In this document: in pieces, positions 50,028 to 61,000 of the stretch | Numbering within the stretch: the first letter of the stretch is position 1 | Layout: each line of letters opens with the position of its first letter | NCBI GenBank assembly: GCA_029961685.1 | Contig: JARWKL010000012.1 | Coordinates: 7,530,955 to 7,594,954 of the forward strand | Direction of reading: 5' to 3' | DNA length: 64,000 nucleotides | DNA from: Aristolochia californica | Taxonomy: Eukaryota; Streptophyta; Magnoliopsida; Piperales; Aristolochiaceae | Notes under the pieces: model-generated | What the model was told of the DNA's origin: nothing | Databases searched by the model: none | Seen by the model: the letters and a program-made list of their open reading frames with translations, nothing else | Program-made: the position numbers and the translations under genes

Positions 50028-52725
50028 GGGAGTCAACAGTCAGTTAAAAATACCCCGCCTCCCCCTTTTCCCGACGATTGCAAAACCTGAGATATAAAAA
50101 CTAAAAAGATCTTACAAGCCCTAAAAATTACAAACACTCTACTGAATTGTCTCTCTCTACATTTGTGCATTGTGCATCTCCATTTTAGGTGTACACTTTT
50201 TTCTTAAATCAAAACTTTGAGTTTTTGCTCTCCTTTCATCTTGTAAACAAAAAAAGGTAAATAGATCACAACAAAATGAAAATTTTAGAGTTTATGTGTG
50301 AAAAAAAATTAAAACAATAACAAAAGTAAGTATAGAAAATTTATTCACACACCACAAATGAACGCAAAAGTTTTGTTTTCCAAGCTTGGGAAATTCTACT
50401 AGTTCAACCCTAATTGCATGGAATTTTACAAGAAAAAGATTTCTTCTACACGTGTTTTAAAAATGGATATGCATGGTTGAAACATGTTAAAGAAGCAAAT
50501 GACCTATGGATCCAAAGCTTTTAAAGAGAATAACAAACGCTCATTAAATTCTCAATGAACGTGCGGTGGGATATTTACCAGACTCAAACTAGCCATTATT
50601 TTGCCCGTTAACGAAAAGCTTACCTAACAATCATAAATGATTGTAAAGTGATTTATCATCCGTAACGGGCTATATTTTTGTAAGAAATGACTTACGGATT
50701 GGGAGTCAACACTTAGTTAAAACCACCCCGCCTCCCCCTTTTCCCGACGATTGCAAAACATGAGATATAAAAACTAAAAAGTTCTCAAATTCCCTAAAAA
50801 ATACAGACACTCTTTGGAATTATCTCTCTCTACTTTTGTGCATTGTGCGTCTCCACTTTAATTGTACACTTTTTTCTTAATTCAAAACTTTGAGTTTTCT
50901 CTCTCCCTTCATCCAGTAAACAAAAAAAGGAAAATAGATCACAGCAAAATGAAAATTTTAGAGTTTATGTATGGAAAAAATTTAAAACAATAACAAATGT
51001 AAGTAAATAAAATTTATTCACACACCAAAACTGAACAAAAAACTATTGTTATCCAAGTTTGGGAAATTCCACTCGTTCAACCGTAATAGCTTGGAATTTT
51101 ATAAGACAGAGATTTTTTCTATACGTGTTTTAAAAATGGATATGCAAGCTTCAAATATGTTAAAGATGCAAATGACCTATGGATCCAAAGCTTTTAAAGA
51201 GAATAACATACGCTCATTAAATTCTCAAGTGAACGTGCGGTGGGATATTTACCCGCCTCAAACAAGCCATTATTTTGCTCGTTTGCAAAAAGCTGACGTA
51301 ACAAATAGATGAATTGTAAAGTGATTTATCATGTGTAATGGGCTATATTTTTGTAAGAAATGACTTATGGATAGGGAGTCAACAATCAGTTAAAAATCCC
51401 CCGCCTCGCCCTTTTCCCGACGATTGGAAAACCTGAGATCAAAAAACTAAAAAGAGCTTACAATGCCTAAAAATTACAGACACTCTTTGGAATTATCTCT
51501 TTCAAAATTTGTGCATTGTGCATCTCCATTTTACATGTACACTTTTTTCTTAAATAAAAATTTTGAGTTTTCGCTCCCCATTCATACCGTAAAAAAAAAA
51601 AAAAGGCAAATTGATAACAACAATATGAAAATTTTAGAGTTTATGTACGTAAAAAATTTAAAAAAATAAAAAATGTCAGTAAATAAAATTTATTCACAAA
51701 CCACAAATGAACACAAAAGTTTTGTTATCCAAGATTGGGAAATTCCACTACTTCCACGCTAATAGTTTTGAATTTTACAAGAAAGAGATTTCTTCTACAC
51801 GTGTTTTAAAAATGGATATGCATGCTTGAAACATGTTAAAGATGCAAATGACCTATGGATCCAAAGCTTTTAATGAGAATAACAAACGCTCATTAATTCT
51901 TAAGTGAATGTGCGGCGGGATATTTACCCGAGTCAAACAAGCCATTATTTTGCCCATTTGCAAAAAGTTGACCTAGAAATCAAAGATTATTGTATAGTGA
52001 TTTTTCATTCGTAACGGGCTATATTATTGTAAGAAATGACTTACGGATTGGGAGTAAACACTCAATTAAAAATTCCCCGCCTCCCCGTTTTCCCGACGAT
52101 TGCAAAACCTGAGAACTAAAAACATAAAAGAGCTTACAATCCTTAAAAATCACAGACACTCTTTGGAATTATATCTCTCTACATTTGTGCATTGTGCATC
52201 TCCATTTTAGATGTACACTTTTTTCTTAAATCAAAACCTGGAGTTTTTGTTCTCCCTTCTTGCCGTAAAAAAAAAAGGTAAATAGATCACAAAAAAATGA
52301 AAATTTTAGAGTTTATGTATGGAAAAAAATCAAAACAATAACAAATGTAAGTAATGAAAATTTATTCACACACCACAAATGAACACAAAATTTTTGTTAT
52401 CTAAGTTTGGGAAATTCGACTAGTTCAACCATAATAGCTTGAAATTTTACAAGAAAGAGAATTCTTCAACACGTGTTTTAAAAATGGATCTGCATGCTTG
52501 AAACATGTTAAAGATGCAAATGACCTATGGATCCAAAGCTTTTGAAGTGAATAACAAACACTCATTAAATTCTCTAGTGAACGTGCGGTGGGATATTTAC
52601 CCGAGTCAAACAAGCCATTATTTTCCTCCTCGTTTGCAAAAGGCTGACCTGACAATCATAGATGATTGTAATGTGATTTATCATGAGTAACGGGCTATAT
52701 TTTTGTAAGAAATGACATACGGATT
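50028..52725 (+). repeat. Higher-order repeat unit 1 (C-D-A-B by anchor)
   Basis: The unit is four consecutive monomers between B-class anchors at 50028 and 52726, 2698 bp in all. The next three anchors are class C (50701), D (51374) and A (52050), and the following B closes the cycle. The D-to-A monomer shows the D-associated pure A tract at about 51590 and the CTCTTTC variant, as in the equivalent monomers of the next two units. Confidence 0.8.
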
Positions 52726-55390
52726 AGGAGTCAACAGTCAGTCAAAAATACCCTGCCTCCCCCTTTTCCCGATAATTGCAAAACCTGAGATATAAAAACT
52801 AAAAAGAACTTACAAGCCCTAAAAATTACAAACACTCTACTGAATTGTCTCTCTCTACATTTGTGCATTGTGCATCTCCATTTTAGATGTACACTTTTTT
52901 CTTAAATCAAAACTATGAGTTTTCGCTCTCCTTTCATCCTGTAAACAAAAAAAGGTAAATAGATCACATCAAAATGAAAATTTTAGAGTTTATGTGTGAA
53001 AAAAAAATTAAAACAATAACAAAAGTAAGTATAGAAAATTTATTCACACACCACAAATGAACACAAAAGTTTTGTTTTCCATGTTTGGGAAATTCTACTA
53101 GTTCAACCCTAATTGCATGGAATTTTACAAGAAAGAGATTTCTTCTACACGTGTTTTAAAAATGGATATACATGCTTGAAACATGTTAAAGATGCAAATG
53201 ACCTATGGATCCAAAGCTTTTAAAGAGAATAACAAACACTCATTAAATTCTCAATGAACGTGCGGTGGGATATTTACCAGAGTCAAACTAGCCTTTATTT
53301 TGCCCGTTTACAAAAAACTTACCTAACAATCATAGATGATTTTAAAGTGATTTATCATCCGTAACGGGCTATATTTTTGTAAGAAATGACTTACGGATTG
53401 GGAGTCAACACTTAGTTAAAAACACCCGCCTCCCCCTTTTCCCGACGGTTGCAAAACTTGAGATATAAAAACTAAAAAGTGCTTAAATTCCCTAAAAAAT
53501 ACACTCTCTTTGGCATTATCTCTCTCAACATTTGTGCATTGTGCGTCTCCATTTTAAATGTACACTTTTTTCTTAATTCAAAACTTTGAGTTTTCTCTCT
53601 CCCTTCATCCCGTAAACAAAAAAAGGAAAATAGATAACAGTAAAATGAAAATTTTAGAGTTTATGTATGGAAAAAATTTAAAACAATAACAAATGTAAGT
53701 AAATAAAATTTATTCACACACCAAAAATGAACACAAAACTTTTGTTATCCAAGTTTGGAATTTTACAAGACAGAGATTTCTTCTACACGTGTTTTAAAAA
53801 TGGATATGCAAGTTTGAAACATGTTAAAGATGCAAATGACCTATGGATCCAAAGCTTTTAAAGAGAATAACATATGCTCATTAAATTATCTAGTGAACGT
53901 GCGGTGGGATATTTACCAGCCTCAAACAAGCCATTATTTTGCACGTTTGCAAAAAGCTGACCTAACAATGATAGATGAATTGTAAAGTGATTTATCATGT
54001 GTAACGGGCTATATTGTTGGAAGAAATGACTGATGGACAGGGAGTCAACATTCAGTTAAAATTCCCCCGCCTCCCCCTTTTCCCGACGATTGCAAAACCT
54101 GAGATATAAAAACTAAAAAGAGCTTACAATGCCTAACAATTACAGACACTCTTTGGAATTATCTCTTTCTAAATTTGTCCATTGTGCATCTCCATTTTCA
54201 ATGTACAATTTTTTATTAAATAAAAATTTTGAGTTTTCGCTCCTCTTTCATTCCCTAAAAAAAAAAAAAAAAAGGCCAATTGATAACAACAAAAGGAAAA
54301 TTTTAGAGTTTATGTACGGAAAAATTTTAAAAAGTTAAAAAATGTCAGTAAATAAAATTTATTCACAAACCACAAATGAACACAAAAGTTTTGTTATCCA
54401 AGATTGGGAAATTCCACTACTTCCAGCCTAATAGTTTTGAATTTTACAAGAAACAGATTTCTTCTACACTTGTTTAAAAATGGATAATGCATGCTTGAAA
54501 CCTGTTAAAAATGCAAATGACCTATGGATCCAAAGCTTTTAATAAGAATAACAAACGCTCATTAATTCTTAAGTGAACGTGCGGCGGGATATTTACCCGA
54601 GTCAAACAAGCCATTATTTTGCCCGTTTGCAAAAAGCTGACCTAAAAATCATAGATTATTGTAAAGTGATTATTCATTCGTAACGGGCTACATTATTGTA
54701 AGAAATGACTTACGGATTCGGAATAAACACTCAATTAAAAATCCCCAACCTGCCCGTTTTCCCGACGATTGCAAAACCTGAGAACTAAAAACTTAAAAGA
54801 GCTTACAATCCTTAAAAATCACAGACACTCTTTGGAATTATATCTCTCTACATTTGTGCATTGTGCATCTCCATTTTCGATGTACACTTTTTCTTAAATC
54901 AAAACTTGGAGTTTTCGTTCTCCCTTCATGCCGTAAACAAAAAAAAGTAAATAGATCACAACAAAAAGAAAATTTAGAGTTTACGTATGGAAAAAAATCA
55001 AAACAATAACAAATGTAAGTAATGAAAATTTATTCACACACCACAAATGAACACAAAATTAATGTTATCCAAGTTTGGGAAATTCCACTAGTTCAACCCT
55101 AATAGCTTGAAATTTTACAAGAAAGAGAATTCTTCAACACGTGTTTTAAAAATGGATATGCATGCTTGAAACATGTTAAAGATGCAAATGACCTATGGAT
55201 CCAAAGCTTTTAAAGTGAATAACAAACACTCATTAAATTCTCTAGTGAACATGCGGTGGGATATTTACCCGAGTCAAACAATCCATTATTTTGCCCGTTT
55301 GCAAAAAGCTGACCTAACAATCATAGATGATTGTAATGTGATTTATCATGAGTAACGGGCTATATTTTTTTAAGAAATGACAAACGGATT
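52726..55390 (+). repeat. Higher-order repeat unit 2
   Basis: Second copy of the four-monomer order (anchors C 53400, D 54040, A 54719, B 55391), 2665 bp. The C-to-D monomer is 640 bp because about 35 bases around the telobox-like segment are missing near 53757. Shared oddities with unit 1 include CTTCCA plus AATAGTTTTGAATT near 51750 and 54420, and a shortened CATTAATTCTTAAG near 51892 and 54562. These support copying of the whole tetramer. Confidence 0.8.
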
Positions 55391-58062
55391 GGGAGTCAAC
55401 AGTTAGTTAAAAATACCCTGCCTCCCCCTTTTCCCGACGATTGTAAAACCCGAGATATAAAAACTAAAAAGATCTTACAATCCCTAAAAATTACAAACAC
55501 TCTTTGGAATTATCTCTCTCTACATTTGTACATTGTGCATCTCATTTTAGATGGACACTTTTTTCTAAAATCAAAACATTGAGTTTTCGCTGTCCTTCCA
55601 TCCTGTAAAATAAAAAGGCAAATAGATCACAAGAAAATGAAAATTTTAGAGTTTATGTGTGAAAAAAATAAAAAAATAAAAAAAGTAAGTATAGAAAATT
55701 TATTCACACACTACAAATGGACACAAGAGTTTTGTTTTCCTAGTTTGGGAAATTCCACTAGTTCAACCCTAATTGCATGGAATTTTACAAGAAAGAGATT
55801 TCTTCTACATGTGTTTTAAAAATGGATATGCATGCTTGAAACATGTTAAAGATGCAAATGACCTATGGATCCAAAGCTTTTAAAGAGAATAACAAACGCT
55901 CATTAAATTCTCAATGAACGTGCGGTGGGATATTTACCAGAGTCAAACTAGGGATTATTTTGCCCGTTTACAAAATGCTTACCTAACAATCATTGGTAAT
56001 TGTAAAGTGATTTATCATCCGTAACGGGCTATATTTTTGTAAGCAATGACTTACGGATTGGGAGTCAACACTCAGTTAAAAACACCCCGCCTCCCCCTTT
56101 TCTCGACGATTGCAAAACCTGAGATATAAAAACTAAAAAGAGCTTCAATTTTCTAAAAAATACAGGCACTCTTTCGAATTATCTCCCTCTACATTTGTGC
56201 ATTGTGCGTCTCCATTTTAAATATACACTTTTTTCTTAAATCAAAACTTTGAGTTTTCTCTCCCCTTCATCCTGTAAACAAAAAAAGGAAAATAGATCAC
56301 AACAAAATGAAAATTTTAGAGTTTATCTATGGAAAAAATTTAAAACAATAACAAAAGTAAGTAAATAAAATTTATTCACGCACCTAAAATGAACACAAAA
56401 CTTTTGTTATCCAAGTTTGGGAAATTCCACAAGTTCAACCCTAATAGCTTGGAATTTTACAAGAAAGAGATATCTTCTACACGTGTTTTAAAAATGGATA
56501 TGCAAGCTTGAAACATGTTAAAGATACAAATGACCTATGGATCCAAAGCTTTTAATGAGAATAACATATGTTCATTGAATTCTCTAGTGAACGTGAGGTG
56601 AGATATTTACCCGACTCAAACAAGCCATTAATTTGCACGTTTGCAAAAAGCTGACCTAACAATGATAGATGAATTGTAAAGTGATTTATCATGTGTAATG
56701 GGCTATATTTTTGTAAGAAATGACTTATGTATAGGGAGTCAACACTCAGTTAAAAATCCCGCGCCTTCCCCTTTTCCCGACGATTGCAAAACCTTAGATA
56801 TAAAAACTTAAAAGAGCTTACAATCCCTAAAAATTACAGACACTCTTTGGAATTATCTCTTTCTAAATTTGTGCATTGTGCATCTCCATTTTAGATGTAC
56901 ACTTTTTTCTTAATTCAAAATTTTGAGTTTTCGCTCCCACTTCATACAGTAAAAAAAAAAATAAAAAGGCAAATTGATTGCAATAAAATAAAAATTTTAG
57001 AGGTTATGTATGGAAAAAATTAAAAAAAATAAAATGTAAGTAAAGAAAATTTATTTACAAACCACAAATGAACACAAAAGTTTTGTTATCCAAGATTGGG
57101 AAATTCCACTAGTTCAACCCTAATAGCTTGGAATTTTACAAGAAAGAGATTTCTTCTACACCTGTTTTAAAAATGGATATGCATGCTTGAAACATGTTAA
57201 AGATGCAAATAATATATGGATCCAAAGCTTCTAATGAGAATAACAAGCGCTCATTAAATTCTTAAATGAACATGCGGCGGGATATTTACCCGACTCAAAC
57301 AAACCATTATTTTGCCCGTTTGTAAAAAGCTTATCTAAAAATCATAGATTATTGTATAGTGATTTTTTATTCGTAACGGGCTATATTATTGTAAGAAATG
57401 ACTTACGGATTGGGAGTCTACACTCAATTAAAAATCCCCTGCCTCCCCCTTTTCCCGACGATTTCAAAACCTGAGAACTAAGAACTGAAAAGAGCTTACA
57501 ATCCTTAAAAATCACAGACACTTTTTCGAATTATATCTCTCAACATTTGTGTATTGTGCATCTCGATTTTAAATGTACACTTTTTTCGTTCTCCCTTCAT
57601 GCCGTAAACAAAAAAGGTAAATAGATCACAACAAAATGAAAATTTTAGAGATTATGTATGGAAAATAAATTAAAAAAATAACATATGTAAGTAATGAAAA
57701 TTTATTCACAAACCACAAATGAACACAAAATTTTTTTTATCCAACTTTGGTAAATTCCACTAGTTCAACCCTAATAGCTTGAAATTTTACAAGAAAGAGA
57801 ATTTTTCTACACGTGTTTTAAAAATGGATATGCATGCTTGAAACATGTTAAAGATGCAAATGACCTATGGATCCAAAGATTTTAATGAGAATAACAAACG
57901 CTCATTAAATTCTAAAGTGAACGTGCGGCGGGATATTTACTCGAGTCTAACAAGCCATTATTTTGCTCGTTTGTAAAATGCTGACCTAACAATCATAGAT
58001 GATTGTAATGTGATTTATCATGAGTAACGGGCTATATTTTTGTAAGAAATGACTTATGCATA
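55391..58062 (+). repeat. Higher-order repeat unit 3, ending in a chimeric monomer
   Basis: Third tetramer (anchors C 56060, D 56734, A 57412). The fourth monomer begins as class B (TTATCATGAGTAAC near 58013) but finishes as class D (CTTATGCATAGGGAG, then TCCAGTGCC), so the regular order breaks here. About 23 bases are missing near 57587. Confidence 0.75.
57412..58062 (+). repeat. Chimeric B/D monomer
   Basis: The monomer has B-class bases on its left side (TAATGTGATTTATCATGAG near 58007) and D-class bases immediately after (GACTTATGCATAGGGAG near 58050, then TCAGTTAAAAATCC). The switch falls within the conserved GTAACGGGCTATATTTTTG segment, where the classes are identical. It is consistent with unequal exchange or gene conversion between monomers. 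Confidence 0.65.
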
Positions 58063-61000
58063 GGGAGTCAACACTCAGTTAAAAATCCAGTGCCTTCCCC
58101 TTTTCTCGACGATTGCAATACCTGATACATAAAAACTAAAAAGAGCTTACAATCCCTGAAAATTACTGACACTCTTTGGAATTATCTCTTTCTAAATTTG
58201 AGCATTGTGCATCTCCATTTTAGATGTACACTTTTTTCTAAAATCAAAATTTTGAGTTTTCGCTCCGCCATCATACCCTAAAAAAAAAAAAAAGGCAAAT
58301 TGATAACAACAAAATGAAAATTTTAGAGTTTATGTATGGAAAAAATTTTAAAAAATAAAAAATGCAAGTAAAGAAAATTTATTCACAAACCACAAATGAA
58401 CTCAAAAGTTTTGTTATCCAAGATTGGGAAATTCCACTAGTTCAACCCTAATAGCATGGAATTTTACAAGAAAGAGATTTCTTCTACACGTGTTTTAAAA
58501 ATGGATATGCATGCTTGAAACATGTTAAACATGCAAATGACCTATGGATCCAAAGCTTTTAAAGAGAATAACAAACGCTCATTAAATTCTCAATGAACGT
58601 GCGGTGGGATTTTTACCTGAGTCAAACAAAGCCATTATTTTTCCCGTTTACAAAAAGCTTACCTAACAATCATAGATGAATGTAAAGTGATTTATCATCC
58701 ATAACGGGCTATATTTTTGTCAGAAATGACTTACGGATTGGGAGTCAACATTTAGTTAAAAAGACCCCACCTCCCCCTTTTCCCGACGATTGCAAAACCT
58801 GAGATATAAAAACTAAAAAGAGCTTAAATTCCCTAAAAATTACAGACACTCTTTGGGATTATCTTTCTCTACATTTGTGCATTGTGCGTCTCCATTTTAA
58901 ATGTACACTTTTTTCTTAAATCAAAACTTTGAGTTATCTCTCTCCCTTCAACCCGTAAACAAAAAAAGAGAAATAGATCACAACAAAATAAAAGTTTTAG
59001 AGTTTAGGTGTGGAAAAAATTTAAAACAATAACAAATGTAAGTAAATAAAATTTATTCACACACCAAAAATGAACACGAATCTTTTGTTATCCAAGTTTG
59101 AGAAATTCCACTAGTTCAACCCTAATAGCTTGGAAATTTACAAGAAAGAGATTTCTTCTACACGTGTTTTAAAAATGGATATCCATGCTTGAAGCATGTT
59201 AATGATGCAAATCACCTAAGAATCCAAAGCTTTTAAAGTGAATAACAAACTCTCATTAAATTATCTAGTGAACGTGTTGTGGGAAATTTACCCGAGTCAA
59301 ACAAGCCATTATTTTGCCCGTTTGCAAAAACCTGACGTAACAACCATAGATGATTGTAATGTGATTTATCATGAGTAACGGGATATATTTTTCTAAGAAA
59401 TGACTTACAGTTTGGGAGTCAACAACCAGTTAAAAATACCCCGCCTCCCCCTTTTCCCGACGATTGCAAAACCTGAGATATAAAAACTAAAAAGATCTTA
59501 CAATCCCTAAAAATTACAAACACTCTTTGGAATTATCTCTCTCTACATTTGTGCATTGTGCATCTCCATTTTAGAGGTACACTTTTTTCTTAAATCAAAA
59601 CTTTGACTTTTCGCTCTCCCTTCATCTCGTAAACCGAAAAAGGCAAATAGATCACAACAAAATGAAAATTTTAGAGTTTATGTGTGAAAAAAAAATAAAA
59701 CAATAACAAATGTAAGTATAGAAAAGTTATTCAAACACCACAAATGAACAGAAAAGTTTTGCTTTCCAAGTTTGGAAAATTCCAGTAGTTCAACCCTAAT
59801 TGCAAGGAATTTTACAAGAAAGAGATTTCATCTACACGTGTTTTAAAAAAGGATATGCATGCTTGAAATATGTTAAAGATGCAAAGGACCTATGGATCCA
59901 AAACTTTTAAAGAGAATAACAAACGCTCATTAAATTCTCAATGAACGTGCGGTGGGATAATTACCATAGTCAAACAAGCCATTATTTTTCCCGTTTACAA
60001 AAAGCTTACCTAACAATCATAGATGATTGTAAAATGATTTATCATCCGTAACGGGCTATATTTTTGTAAGAAGTGACTTACGGATTGGGAGTCAACACTC
60101 AGTTAAAAACACCCCACCTCCCCCTTTAACCGACGATTGCAGAACCAGAGATATAAAAACTAAAAAGAGCCTACAATCCTTAAAAATCACAGACACTCTT
60201 TGGAATTATATCTCTATACATTTGAGCATTTTGCATCTCCATTTTAGATGTACACTTTTTTTTTAAATACAAACTTTGAGTTTTCGTTCTCCCTTCATGC
60301 TGTAAACAAAAAAAGGTAAATAGATCACAATAAAATGAAAATTTAAGAGTTTATGCATGGAAAAAATTTAAAACAATAACAAATGTAAGTAAATAAAATT
60401 TATTCACACACCAAAAATGAACACAAAACTTTTTTTATCTAAGTTTGGGAAATTCCACTAGTTCAACCCTAATAGCTTGGAATTTTTCAAGAAAGAGATT
60501 TGTTCTACACATGTTTTAAAAATGGATTTGAAAGTTTGAAACATGTTAAAGATGCCTATGGATCCAAAGCTTTTAAAGAGAATAACATACGCTCATTAAA
60601 TTCTCTAGAGAACGTGCGGTGGGATATTTACGAGAGTCAAACAAACCATTATTTTGTCCGTTTGCAAAAAGCTGACCTAACAATGATAGATGAATTGTAA
60701 AGTGATTTATCATGTGTAACGCGCTATATTTTTGTAAGAAATGACTTATGTATAGGGAGTCAACACTCAGTTAAAAATCCCCCGCCTCCTTCTTTTCCCA
60801 ACGAATGCAAAACCTGAGATATAAAAACTAAAAAGAGCTTACAATCCCTAAAAATTACAGACACTCTTTGGAATTATCTCTTTCTGAATTTGTGCATTGT
60901 GCATCTCCATTTTAGATGTACATTTTTTTCTTAAATCAAAATTTTGAGTTTTCGCTCCACCTACATACCGTAAAAAAAAAAGGCAAATTGATAGCAACAA

